Shown: positions 1-8,229, numbered from the stretch's first letter. The stretch is 64,000 nt of DNA from Planctomycetota bacterium (GCA_018242525.1 JAFEBS010000049.1:57983-121982); one strand, 5' to 3'. The notes: a model not told the origin generated them from the letters alone. Numbers and translations are program-made.

Positions 1-2
1 TC

Positions 3-236
3 AGTGCCGGGCCGATCAAGACATTGTCCGGCAGTGCGGTGAAAGACTTCGACAAGATGCTGTCGATGTACGATGCCCTGTCGCCGCTCCGTCGCAACGT
101 GTCTCTGGAAGAAGTCGGCAAGAGCGCCGTTTATCTGCTGAGCGACATGTCGACCGGAGTGACCGGTGAAACGCTGCATGTCGACAGCGGCTACCACATC
201 ATGGGGGCTCCCCCGTCTGACGCCAAGCTGGACTAG
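3..236 (+). CDS. fabI: Enoyl-[acyl-carrier-protein] reductase (NADH), C-terminal part
   Basis: This is the 3' end of a gene that begins upstream of the window. The frame opens at base 3 with SAGPIKTLSGSAVKDF, the conserved C-terminal segment of FabI, and continues with an LSDMSTGVTGETLHVDSGYH block, the usual SDR-fold C-terminus of enoyl-ACP reductases. The family catalyses the last NADH-dependent reduction of fatty-acid elongation in the cytoplasm. The catalytic Tyr and Lys and the nucleotide-binding motif lie outside the window. It ends with TAG at 234-236. Its position near the KAS III gene at 4.1 kb may be coincidental, because a repeat block and a NUDIX gene lie between. Confidence 0.85.
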   Translation, partial: SAGPIKTLSGSAVKDFDKMLSMYDALSPLRRNVSLEEVGKSAVYLLSDMSTGVTGETLHVDSGYHIMGAPPSDAKLD

Positions 237-273
237 TGCATGGAATCTGAAATAGCCGAACTCGTGAGACTCT

Positions 274-627
274 GAATTCTGAAGTCTCACGACTTCAGCT
301 ACGAGACTCCGTAGCCAAACTCTCCGTAGCTGAACTCGTGAGAGTTCGGAGATTTCCGATGGCGCACAGTATCACCAACCCCAAAACGCTGATTTCTGGA
401 AGCTCACGAATCCAACGACGCCAAAACTTTGAATTCTGAAGTCTCACGACTTCAGCTACGTGGCTCCGTAGCCAAACTCTCCGTAGCCGAACTCGTGAGA
501 GTTCGGAGATTTCCAATGGCGCACAGTATCACCAACCCCAAAACGCTGATTTCTGGATGCTCACGAATCCAACGACGCCAAAACTCTGAATTCTGAAGTC
601 TCACGACTTCAGCTACGTGGCTCTGGA
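274..627. repeat. 157-bp tandem repeat with two hairpins per unit
   Basis: A unit starting GAATTCTGAAG occurs at 274, 431 and 588, giving an exact period of 157 bp, two full copies and about 40 bp of a third before it diverges. Copies differ at only a few positions. Each holds CTGAAGTCTCACGACTTCAG (8-bp stem, loop TCAC) and CGAACTCGTGAGAGTTCG (7-bp stem, loop GTGA), plus short repeats of CTCCGTAGC. The two loops are complementary to each other. The rest of the 237-666 gap holds no gene that I can support. Confidence 0.9.
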
Positions 628-666
628 TCTGACTGACCGGAGGACGGGTAAAACGAAAGCTGACTG

Positions 667-1068
667 ATGGGTGACTCCGTTCCCAAGCGAATCGGCATCG
701 CCGTCGTGGAACAGGCGGGCCAGTACCTGATCGGGATACGTGGTCCCGACGGCCCGCTGCCGGGCTATGCCGAGTTTCCTGGCGGGAAATGCCTTCCTGG
801 CGAATCCCCCGAGGCGTGTGCGATCCGTGAATGCTGGGAAGAAACCGGATTGCGGATCACCGTCGAACGGTTACTGCGGCAACGGGATTTCACCTATCCG
901 CATGCGGCGGTGGACCTGTATTTCTTTCTGTGTCACCCGGCCGAGCGAGCGGACGTGAAAGCGGACCACAACGGATTCCGCTGGGTGCCGGCTCAGGATT
1001 TGCCTTCGCTGAAGTTGCCGGAAGCGAACGCACCGATCGTCGAGATGCTGTTTCAGTCTCCTGAATGA
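667..1068 (+). CDS. NUDIX hydrolase (MutT-like)
   Basis: The 133-residue protein has the full NUDIX signature: G40, E46, then RE at 54-55 and EE at 58-59 in GKCLPGESPEACAIRECWEE, followed by TGL. NUDIX enzymes hydrolyse nucleoside diphosphates linked to another group, using Mg2+ held by these glutamates. Length and the FPGGK entry are typical of MutT/8-oxo-dGTP-type sanitisers, but substrate cannot be read from sequence. It is a single-domain cytoplasmic protein without a signal peptide. It lies 102 bp upstream of the SDR gene on the same strand and may or may not be co-transcribed with it. Confidence 0.85.
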   Translation: MGDSVPKRIGIAVVEQAGQYLIGIRGPDGPLPGYAEFPGGKCLPGESPEACAIRECWEETGLRITVERLLRQRDFTYPHAAVDLYFFLCHPAERADVKADHNGFRWVPAQDLPSLKLPEANAPIVEMLFQSPE

Positions 1069-1170
1069 ATTGGGCAGTGTCTTTCGGCTCCGACAGTACA
1101 CAAGCATCGATGGGCGCGGTAAGAGAGCGGCCTGAAGGCTGAATTCCAACCTTGCCTGGAAAGTCACCGC

Positions 1171-2148
1171 ATGACTTCCCGAATTCTCATCACTGGCAGT
1201 TCCGGATTCATTGGAACTCACCTGATGCGCCGATTTCAGGAGACCGGCTGGAAAGTCACCGGGCTTGGTCGACGATCTTTGCAGGCGCCCGATTACGTTT
1301 CGCACGACCTGCAGTCTCCGTTGCCGACGGCACTGGACGGTTGCGCCGATCTGGTCGTGCATGCGGCCGCCCGGTCGAATCCCTGGGGAACCCGGCAGCA
1401 GTTTCACGCGGACAACGTCGTGGGGACTCAGAATGTCATCGATTTCTGCCTGCGGAACGGGATGCCGAAGCTGATTTATGTTTCGTCGTCCAGTATCTAT
1501 TACCGGCCGGAACATCAATGGGACATCACGGAAGAGACCCCGTTGCCCGATCGGCACGTGAATGAATATGCCGCCACGAAACGTCAGGCGGAGAATCTGG
1601 TTCGAGCCTACCCGGGCCGCTGGGCGATCTTGCGGCCACGCGCCGTGTTTGGACCGGGGGATACCGTGCTGCTGCCCCGGATCATCCATGCCGCTCGTCA
1701 GGGACGGTTGCCAGTCTTCTATTCGCCGGACGGACCCGTCGTGGGGGATCTGATCTTCATTGAGAATCTGGTCGATTACGTGCAGGCCGCGGCCACGAAC
1801 GAGCGGGTTGCCGGAGTGTTCAACCTGACCAACGATCAACCGGTGCCGATCCTGGAGTTCCTATTTACCGTGTTTGACCGACTGGGGATTCCACGACCGA
1901 CCCGGCGCGTTTCGGCCGTGACAGCGATGGCGATGGCCAGATTCCTGGAATTGTTCCATCGAACGTTTTTACCTCGATCGGAACCGGCGATCACTCGATT
2001 TGGAGTCCACGTGTTTCGCTACTCGAAGACGTTCGACGTGACGAAGGCGACAGAGCAGCTTGGTCCGCCCCGCATTTCGCTCGACGAAGGACTCGACCGG
2101 ACCGTGAGCTGGTTCAAGAATCCAACGCAGGGAACCGGCACACCATGA
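1171..2148 (+). CDS. NAD(P)-dependent SDR, 3-beta-HSD/OleD-like epimerase-dehydratase
   Basis: This 325-residue extended SDR has the Rossmann motif GSSGFIG at 9-15 and the catalytic pair Y133 and K137 (YAATK), with a serine run at 105-108. The segment from HAAARSNPWG into NVVGTQNVIDFC resembles 3-beta-hydroxysteroid dehydrogenase and OleD-type reductases more than sugar-nucleotide epimerases. I therefore infer oxidoreduction of a hydroxy or keto group on a lipid, although a sugar substrate is possible. Its stop overlaps the next gene's start in an ATGA, so translation is probably coupled. It is the first gene of the six-gene lipid/glycosylation cluster. Confidence 0.8.
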   Translation: MTSRILITGSSGFIGTHLMRRFQETGWKVTGLGRRSLQAPDYVSHDLQSPLPTALDGCADLVVHAAARSNPWGTRQQFHADNVVGTQNVIDFCLRNGMPKLIYVSSSSIYYRPEHQWDITEETPLPDRHVNEYAATKRQAENLVRAYPGRWAILRPRAVFGPGDTVLLPRIIHAARQGRLPVFYSPDGPVVGDLIFIENLVDYVQAAATNERVAGVFNLTNDQPVPILEFLFTVFDRLGIPRPTRRVSAVTAMAMARFLELFHRTFLPRSEPAITRFGVHVFRYSKTFDVTKATEQLGPPRISLDEGLDRTVSWFKNPTQGTGTP

Positions 2149-3305
2149 CAGTCTGTTTCGTGATGGGAGTGATTTCGGCGTCGCTCTACCTGGTGATTCT
2201 GTTCACCAAGGTCGCGCTCAGTAGGCGTTACTTCGCCCGGCACCCGGAAGTGGAATCACTGGACGGGACGGCGACGATCCTGCAACCGATTCTGGGGGGT
2301 GATCCATTTCTGCAGGACGTTCTGGAAGCCAACCTGCGCAATGTCGCGCCCGGGGCTTTGTTTGTCTGGCTGGTGGATGAGGACGACGTTGCCGGACGAG
2401 CGGTCACGGAGCTTCTCGCACAGGCGGAACCGGATCGCATCCGCCTGATCCTGTGTCCTGCCTGCCCGATCGGAACCAACCCCAAGCTCTTCAAACTGAA
2501 CATCGCGATCCCGCATGTCACGACCGAATTTGTCGCGGTCCTGGATGACGACACCATGTTATCCCCACAGCACCTGCCGCGGGCGATGGCGACTTTGACC
2601 AAATGCGATCTGTACACGGGCCTGCCGCGCTACCTGTCTGGAGGAAACGTCTGGAGCGATCTGGTGGCTCATTTCGTCAACAACAACAGCATCGTGACGT
2701 ATTTGTCACTGCTCGACTGGACCGGACCGCTGACGATCAACGGGATGTTCTACGTCATGCGGACGGACTACCTGCGGGCGCTGGGAGGATTTGAATCGAT
2801 CCAGAACCAGCTTTGCGACGACTATGCGCTGGCCCGCCGGGTGCTACGACAGGGAGGACGATTGCGCCAGGGAGTGACCTCACAATTGCTTCGAACCAGC
2901 ATTGCCGGACCGCGACACTATCTGCGGCAGATGCATCGCTGGTTTCTGTTCGCCAATGTCCTGGTCCTGGACCAGTCGATGCCGGTTCAATGCCTGTTGG
3001 TGGTCCTGCTGGGACTGCCGCCCCTGTTGTTATGGGGAAGTTTTTTGATGTTGTCGGGCGGTTGGGGCGGCCTGTTGCTGTTGATCGCGCTGTTCACAAT
3101 CCGCCACGTCACACTTCGATTGCTTCAGCGTCGAGTCTTTGGCGAGCCGCAACGATTCTCACCGGGGTTGTCGCTGGTTGCAGAGCTGCTGCAGGTCGTC
3201 CATCTGGTGCATGCGGGTGTCTCGCCTGTCATCGTCTGGCGTTCCCGCTGGATCCGGGTGGGGCGGGGCGGCGCGTTTACCAGCCTGTCGGAACTGCCGT
3301 CATGA
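2145..3305 (+). CDS. Membrane glycosyltransferase, GT2/GT21 (ceramide glucosyltransferase/HpnI-like)
   Basis: The 386-residue protein has an N-terminal membrane segment (about 3-25), a GT-A domain and hydrophobic C-terminal segments (about 280-320). Visible GT21 motifs are VDEDD, LDDDT (metal-binding Asp), CDDYALARRV (third Asp) and QMHRW, the (Q/R)xxRW acceptor-site motif. Members of this group transfer a sugar from a nucleotide donor to a membrane lipid such as ceramide or a hopanoid. The hpnJ/hpnK genes that accompany HpnI in hopanoid loci are absent here. ATGA overlaps at both ends tie it to the SDR gene and the small hydrolase-like gene, so a glycolipid product is inferred. Confidence 0.82.
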   Translation: MTVCFVMGVISASLYLVILFTKVALSRRYFARHPEVESLDGTATILQPILGGDPFLQDVLEANLRNVAPGALFVWLVDEDDVAGRAVTELLAQAEPDRIRLILCPACPIGTNPKLFKLNIAIPHVTTEFVAVLDDDTMLSPQHLPRAMATLTKCDLYTGLPRYLSGGNVWSDLVAHFVNNNSIVTYLSLLDWTGPLTINGMFYVMRTDYLRALGGFESIQNQLCDDYALARRVLRQGGRLRQGVTSQLLRTSIAGPRHYLRQMHRWFLFANVLVLDQSMPVQCLLVVLLGLPPLLLWGSFLMLSGGWGGLLLLIALFTIRHVTLRLLQRRVFGEPQRFSPGLSLVAELLQVVHLVHAGVSPVIVWRSRWIRVGRGGAFTSLSELPS

Positions 3306-3916
3306 TCGTGTTCCAGCCACCGGTGATTCATCCACTCCGATCCGTCAGGGCGGTTCTGTTGAGCGGCCTGAGCGATCCGGGCTGTTGTTCACTCAGCCGC
3401 AGTCAGCAGCAGTTCCTGGATCAACTGGCGCTGCCTGTCGATGGCAAAATCTATGCGAACTTTCCGTACCACAGCCCTGCACGCGCCGAGCAGGCGGCGA
3501 TCCCATTGCCGCTGGCGAGCTGGCGCAATCTGTCGCAGTTCCTGGGCGCGAGTCGCTCGCCGTACCGTGAGCATGCGACGGCTCATTGGGAATCGCTGAC
3601 GGGATCCTGCCGGGGACTGCTGGTGATCACGATCAGTTGCGGACTGGAGATCCTGAATGCCTGCCTGTCGAAGGGAGCCCGACCCGCTGAGATCGAGGTG
3701 TTGGCGCTGGGACCCGTTGCGTGGAGTCGGCCGCGCGTATCGCATCTGCTGGTCCGTGGCAGCCGGGATTATGTGGTGAACCCGTTTTTCCGCGACGTGG
3801 ATCTGCGTTTACCGGGCGTCGGGCATTTGAATTATCTGCAGGATCCCACCGTGATCGAACTGGCCAATGATCGATTGCAACATCTGATCGAGCGTGTCGG
3901 TGCTGACTCGACGTAA
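3302..3916 (+). CDS. Small alpha/beta-hydrolase-like protein of unknown function
   Basis: The start is the ATG at 3302, which overlaps the upstream stop as ATGA and gives 204 residues. I do not recognise a close family. Features fitting a compact alpha/beta-hydrolase are GLLVITISCGLEILNACL near residue 100-120, resembling a nucleophile elbow with S-C-G after an isoleucine, and a C-terminal GVGHLNYL that could carry the catalytic His. A GSRDYVVNPFF segment lies before it, where these folds often hold the acid. It is shorter than typical members (about 250-300). Tight coupling to the glycosyltransferase suggests a role in the same lipid pathway. Confidence 0.6.
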   Translation: MIVFQPPVIHPLRSVRAVLLSGLSDPGCCSLSRSQQQFLDQLALPVDGKIYANFPYHSPARAEQAAIPLPLASWRNLSQFLGASRSPYREHATAHWESLTGSCRGLLVITISCGLEILNACLSKGARPAEIEVLALGPVAWSRPRVSHLLVRGSRDYVVNPFFRDVDLRLPGVGHLNYLQDPTVIELANDRLQHLIERVGADST

Positions 3917-4102
3917 TCGCGGATCTGGCTGATTGTGCGACATCGAAACTCTTAGTACAACTCCCCGCAAATGGAGGAATGTATCTCAATCAGGTGAACC
4001 GGGTGCCGTCAGGCGCCGTCAGGCCCCGGACGGCCAATGGCAATTACTTTGTGAGCCGCACGGCGCACAAAGTATGGGATTTTTCATAGAACTGGACGCT
4101 TC
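3917..4102. repeat. Intergenic spacer carrying a dispersed-repeat fragment
   Basis: This 186-bp gap is the only long spacer inside the six-gene cluster. It contains ATGGCAATTACTTT at 4037-4050 running into TTGTGAGCCGCAC at 4049-4061. Near-identical words recur at 63874-63887 and 63961-63973 in the spacer at the window's end, which marks a dispersed intergenic repeat. The spacer may separate two transcription units, but no promoter is obvious. Confidence 0.5.
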
Positions 4103-5089
4103 ATGTGGCAGCATTTCGAGATCCTGGGTACGGGCAGTCATCTGCCGGGAACAGGATTGACTGCTGCCGACGTCGAACGCCGGGCCGGGCTTCCTGCGGG
4201 CTGGATTGAGCAGCACACGCGGGTCATGCATCGACATGAATGTGTGCCCCCCGAGACGTTGGCAACCATGGCTCGTCAGGCCATCCTGCGAGCCATGGAA
4301 GACGCCCGGCTGACGTGGAAGCAGATCGATCTGATCATCGATTGCAGCACGTCGCGCCATCAGCCGATTCCGTGCAACGGAGCGATCCTGCAGTCGCTGT
4401 TTCAACCGGAGGCGGATGGGGTTCCGGGGATGGATGTGCACGGAACATGCCTGGGATTCCTGCTGGCGTTGAACGTCGCCAATGCCCTGTTCGCCGCGGG
4501 ATATTGTCAGCGGATTCTGCTGGTCGCCTCGGAAGCGCCGCTCAAGGCGGCAAACTGGTCGGAACCGGAAAGTTGTACGCTGCTGGGCGACGGTGCGGCG
4601 GCGGTCATCGTCGGGAGGCAGACGCCGCGACCGGGGTACTTCTTTCAACACGACACGTATTCCACGCATCTTGACGAATGTCAGGTTCTGGGCGGCGGCC
4701 ATTCCTTGCCGGCCTTCGCATACACGTCCGAGCGCGATGGCGACTATCGATTTCAGATGCACGGCCCGCGTCTGTTCCGCACGGCGCTGCGTTGCCTGCC
4801 GCCGCTTGTGGAACGATTGATCGCAGATGGAAGAATCCCGCGCGAGCAGATTCTGTTTGTGCCGCATCAGGCTTCGCCGCACGCGGTCGAAGCGGTTCGT
4901 CGCCGGCTGAACGTGGAATCCGACCGATTCATCAACCGCGCATCGAACACGGGCAATCTGGCGTCGGCCAGCATTCCCCTGGTCCTCGATCAATTGCGAC
5001 GGGAACATCGCTTCCCGATGGGTCAGCCTGTCCTGCTGCTGGGCACCTCGGCCGGTTATTCACAAGCAGGGATGCTGTTTACATCATGA
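4103..5089 (+). CDS. 3-oxoacyl-ACP synthase III family (KAS III / FabH-like)
   Basis: The 328-residue thiolase-fold condensing enzyme has all three catalytic residues: Cys116 in DVHGTCLGF, His255 in FVPHQASPHA and Asn285 in NTGNLASAS. A GDGAAAVIV block (163-171) matches the family. FabH-type enzymes condense an acyl-CoA with malonyl-ACP. The OleA branch condenses two acyl-CoAs. The divergent N-terminus and the company of SDR, glycosyltransferase and metallo-hydrolase genes suggest a specialised-lipid enzyme rather than housekeeping FabH. It overlaps the next gene by an ATGA. Confidence 0.85.
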   Translation: MWQHFEILGTGSHLPGTGLTAADVERRAGLPAGWIEQHTRVMHRHECVPPETLATMARQAILRAMEDARLTWKQIDLIIDCSTSRHQPIPCNGAILQSLFQPEADGVPGMDVHGTCLGFLLALNVANALFAAGYCQRILLVASEAPLKAANWSEPESCTLLGDGAAAVIVGRQTPRPGYFFQHDTYSTHLDECQVLGGGHSLPAFAYTSERDGDYRFQMHGPRLFRTALRCLPPLVERLIADGRIPREQILFVPHQASPHAVEAVRRRLNVESDRFINRASNTGNLASASIPLVLDQLRREHRFPMGQPVLLLGTSAGYSQAGMLFTS

Positions 5090-5913
5090 CAGTGGCACTT
5101 CGATCTGTTCGATTTCTGACCGCGGGCTGGTGCGGCCAGTTTGCGCGGCTCGCGGGAGCCCCTTCGTGGAAGTGGTCGCGGTTTTATGCCGTGTTTGTCT
5201 ATTTCGAGCATCCGGTGCATGGAGCCTGCCTCATCGACACCGCGTACAGTCCCGAGTTCTTCCAGGCGACTCGCCGGTTCCCTCAACGGCTGTATCGATG
5301 GATCACTCCGGTCACCCTGAGCCCGCACGTTGACCCAGCGGGAGAATTAAGCGATGCCGGGATTGATTCCGCATCGATTCAGCAGATTTTTGTGTCCCAC
5401 TTTCATGCCGACCACATTGGTGGATTGAGATGCTTTCCCAACGCACGGCTGATCTATCGGCGCGAGGCCTACGAGCGACTACGGTCACAGCCAACGCGAG
5501 CCCAGGTGAGGCATGGGTTTCTGCAGGAACTGCTCCCTGACGATTTTGAACAACGCGGCGATCCCTTGACCGAGAATCAGTTCGTCGCCGGGTCGGGACC
5601 CTGGCAGACGTTTCGGGTCTGTGACTACTGGGGGGACGGGAGTTTGATCCTGGTCGACTTGCCGGGCCATGCGGATGGGCAGTTCGGTTTTGTGCTGCAG
5701 GGCGAAGAACGGCCGCAGTTCTACATCGTCGACGCCTGCTGGCATGTGCAGGTGATGTTGGAGCAGTCTCGTCTGCCGTGGATCAGCCGCAATTTCCAGC
5801 ACGATCAGGTTGCGTACTTCGCGACCCAGGAAAAGCTGCGTCAATTGACGGCCGAGACGGAGATCGAATTGCTGGCCTGTCATTGCCCAAGAACCCTGCG
5901 CCATGTCGAGTGA
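5086..5913 (+). CDS. Metallo-beta-lactamase-fold hydrolase
   Basis: The ATG at 5086 overlaps the KAS III stop (ATGA) and gives 275 residues. The zinc motif SHFHADHIGG supplies H105, H107, D109 and H110. Further probable ligands are the His in DLPGHADGQFG, the Asp in VDACW and the His in LACHCP near the C-terminus. Members hydrolyse esters, thioesters or lactones, and in a lipid cluster release or lactone opening of an acyl chain is plausible. There is no signal peptide, so it should be cytoplasmic. Its last 11 bp overlap the following glycosyltransferase gene. The upstream extension of this frame is a shadow of the KAS III gene. Confidence 0.85.
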   Translation: MTVALRSVRFLTAGWCGQFARLAGAPSWKWSRFYAVFVYFEHPVHGACLIDTAYSPEFFQATRRFPQRLYRWITPVTLSPHVDPAGELSDAGIDSASIQQIFVSHFHADHIGGLRCFPNARLIYRREAYERLRSQPTRAQVRHGFLQELLPDDFEQRGDPLTENQFVAGSGPWQTFRVCDYWGDGSLILVDLPGHADGQFGFVLQGEERPQFYIVDACWHVQVMLEQSRLPWISRNFQHDQVAYFATQEKLRQLTAETEIELLACHCPRTLRHVE

Positions 5914-7162
5914 CATCCGGATCGATTTCGTGGCCCCGCCGTTTGCTGGCCATTTGTACCCGGCACTCGATCTGGCGCGCCGCCTGCGGGACCGAGGTGT
6001 CGGCAGGATTCGGTTCCTGACGACGGCCGGTGGCCGATGTCCCGTCGAATCGGCAGGGTTTCCGTTTGTCGAAATCCTGCCGGGGCAGGATCAGGCAGTC
6101 TGGGCGATCGCGAATACACGGTTGAAAGTCGGCTCGAATCCGCTGCAGATGTGGCGACAGGTCGAGAGGAACCTGAGTCTGATGCACGATCTGCAGAACC
6201 AGGTGCGGGAAACCTGGCTGGCCGACCGACCGGATCTGGTCATCACCGACTTCGCCGTCCCGATCGCTGGTTTGACCGCTCAAGCGATGGGGATTCGCTG
6301 GTGGACGGGAATGCCCAGTCCGTGCGTCCTGGAAACAATGGATGGAACGCCAGCGTATCTGGGAGGCTGGAGGCCACGCAGCGGCCTGTATGGGCGACTC
6401 CGCGATTGGCTGGGGCGTCAGACCGTCCGCACTTTCAAGCAGGCTTCCCGCTGGCTTTTCACGCGTTCGTTGCGGTCACTTTCCATTTCCAACTTGTATC
6501 GGGCGGACGGGTCCGAAGTCGTTTATTCCCCGGAGCGGATCCTGGTATACGGGATGCGTGAATTTGAGTTTGAGCGGACTTGGCCAGGCTCATGTCGGTT
6601 CATTGGCCCGTTGACCGTTGGCCCGTCGCTGCCCAGTCCTGCATTGCAGTGGGACGACAGCAAGAAAACGGTGCTGGTGACGCTGGGAACTCATTTGCCC
6701 TGGGCGAAATCGGCAGCCATCGACCTGATACAGCAGGTCGCCCGGTTGATGCCCGAAACCGTGTTTCATTTCTCGCGCGGTCAGATGGGGAATTGTGACG
6801 TCGACATCCGCGACAACCTGCACATCTACGGATCCGTACCGTACGACACGACACTTCACCGCTATGACGCGGCAATCATTCATGGCGGGACCGGGATCGT
6901 GTATTCATGCATCCAGCAGGGGGTTCCAATGCTGGTCTGGCCGCACGACTACGATCAGTTCGACCATGCCGCCCGCATCGTGCATCACCAGTTGGGACTG
7001 CAGATGGTCCCCAATCCTCCCAGGATTGCCGCGGACCTGAAAACGCTGGGGGCGAGTGATTCCATCCGGTCCAGTCTGGATCTATTCCGGAAGCAGTCTG
7101 CCACGTATGATCCGGCCAGCAGCGTCCTTCAGGAATTGAAGTCTATCGTCTCATGCGAATAG
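5903..7162 (+). CDS. UGT/MGT-like glycosyltransferase (GT1 family)
   Basis: The 419-residue GT-B protein starts FVAPPFAGHLYPAL, the acceptor-domain motif of macrolide- and sterol-type glycosyltransferases. It has the donor-site block IIHGGTGIVYSCIQQGVPML followed by DQFDHAARI. GT1 enzymes move a sugar from a nucleotide donor to a small hydrophobic acceptor. As the second glycosyltransferase of the cluster it may add a second sugar or act on a different acceptor than the GT21-like enzyme. It is cytoplasmic or peripherally membrane-bound. It overlaps the metallo-hydrolase gene by 11 bp and ends the cluster. Confidence 0.85.
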   Translation: MSSDIRIDFVAPPFAGHLYPALDLARRLRDRGVGRIRFLTTAGGRCPVESAGFPFVEILPGQDQAVWAIANTRLKVGSNPLQMWRQVERNLSLMHDLQNQVRETWLADRPDLVITDFAVPIAGLTAQAMGIRWWTGMPSPCVLETMDGTPAYLGGWRPRSGLYGRLRDWLGRQTVRTFKQASRWLFTRSLRSLSISNLYRADGSEVVYSPERILVYGMREFEFERTWPGSCRFIGPLTVGPSLPSPALQWDDSKKTVLVTLGTHLPWAKSAAIDLIQQVARLMPETVFHFSRGQMGNCDVDIRDNLHIYGSVPYDTTLHRYDAAIIHGGTGIVYSCIQQGVPMLVWPHDYDQFDHAARIVHHQLGLQMVPNPPRIAADLKTLGASDSIRSSLDLFRKQSATYDPASSVLQELKSIVSCE

Positions 7163-7846
7163 CAACATTCATGCAAAACAGGCCTTCATCAATGCGACTC
7201 TGTCCGGTTTTTAACGGGACTGGCATTGATAAGTCTTTGCATCGCTGTTTTACGTCAGGGGGGCGCGATGATCGCACGTGCCCTCATTGCGGTGGTGATT
7301 GTCATGTCGAAGCGGAAGATGCCGGACAGATCCAACCGCCAACGGACTCAGTGTCGGACACTCAGAATCAAACGCCCCGAATCAAGTGACGCATGACGTG
7401 TCTCTCGACGGCAGTCGACCGTGTTGTTCGCACTGGCGTGCCGCCAGGTCAAAGAAAGCTGCGGAATTGGATGTTATTACAAAACGAATCCAAACGCAGA
7501 AAGACCTGTTGACCGCTTTGGAAAGTCCCACTATGTTCCCGCCGCACGCTGCGACTGACACGAACGACACCTGCAGCGGGCCGACATTTCCAGAGATCAA
7601 ATCAGCGCCTGACCACGAACAACATCAATAACCCGAACCTGTGATTTCACAGATTCAAGTGACTGCCGCCGGACGCATGGATGCACAAGGCTCAGTTGCG
7701 GGACGTTGATGATGGGCTTGTTTCTGCAAGGATGCGGAACAGCCCGTTTTGATATCCAGTCGACCGATCGCCCCGGAAGCAATGGAATCCTTCGCCCCCC
7801 TGGGATCCGTTGCTTCCGGGCATTTTCATTCTTTGGCGGCGCATCG
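7163..7846. other. 684-bp region without a supported gene
   Basis: Several short ORFs exist here, but none has convincing codon character, start context or family motif. One frame reads a hydrophobic stretch (LTGLALISLCIAVL, about 7210-7250) and the same strand later reads MMGLFLQGCGTARF (about 7710-7750), which looks like a lipoprotein signal. Stops interrupt both. This may be a decayed secreted-protein gene, or chance. The only clear structure is the hairpin at 7771-7821. Confidence 0.4.
7771..7821 (+). terminator. Hairpin with a T-rich 3' flank, possible terminator
   Basis: CCCCGGAAGCAATGG at 7771-7785 pairs with CCGTTGCTTCCGGG at 7807-7820 with one mismatch, across a loop of about 21 nt that contains a smaller GGAATCC/GGATCC pairing. 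On the + strand it is followed by CATTTTCATTCTTT. It also lies just past the stop of the minus-strand small membrane protein gene, although the T-rich side suits the + strand. Confidence 0.45.
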
Positions 7847-8032
7847 TCACTCATCGTCACGCCTCACGGTAATCTCTCCTGAAGACGGCGCGTCGAGTTG
7901 CACGGGAGGGCGTGCAACTCGGTTTGACAACAGGTACCGGACCAGTACGACAAGTCCGCTGAAGCCCCCGACAATTGCCTGCAGAATCAAGCTGCCCGCT
8001 CCTGGGTCAAGATATGCAAATACGAGTCGCAT
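7847..8032 (-). CDS. Small membrane protein with N-terminal YLDPGAGS motif
   Basis: The 61-residue protein starts MRLVFAYLDPGAGSLILQ and continues into one hydrophobic helix (about residues 14-38), then a charged tail (SSGEITVRRDDE). YLDPG(S/T)GS followed by a short membrane helix is a recurring pattern in small bacterial membrane proteins of unknown role. A good ribosome binding site, GGGGAGGA, lies about 7 nt upstream of the ATG. That supports it as a real gene despite its size. It is monocistronic, about 200 bp downstream of the glycyl-tRNA synthetase gene on the same strand. Confidence 0.75.
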   Translation of the reverse strand: MRLVFAYLDPGAGSLILQAIVGGFSGLVVLVRYLLSNRVARPPVQLDAPSSGEITVRRDDE

Positions 8033-8229
8033 GGTCGTCCTCCCCGGGGAAGATTAACGTGACCAGCTTAAATTCCCCTGAATTCGGCAATGGAAACGCG
8101 AAAGCGATCCGCCTCCCTTTTTCCACGGGCTGCCAGGCAGGGTACTCATTTCAGGTCTCGACCAATTATGAAAGAGATTCCCGCCGATGAGTTCGAGTTG
8201 CGATCTGAGTCCGGCGATCCCGTTTGTTA

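Noticed and set aside
274..627. CRISPR-like array
   Set aside because: Copies are whole 157-bp tandem units without distinct spacers, and no cas genes are nearby.
1171..7162. OleABCD long-chain alkene cluster
   Set aside because: KAS III and OleD-like SDR are present, but no AMP ligase OleC exists and the hydrolase-like protein is too small and too divergent for OleB.
7153..7389. 78-residue ORF after the GT1 gene
   Set aside because: No ribosome site, poor composition and no recognised motif beyond a chance CPHCGGDC.
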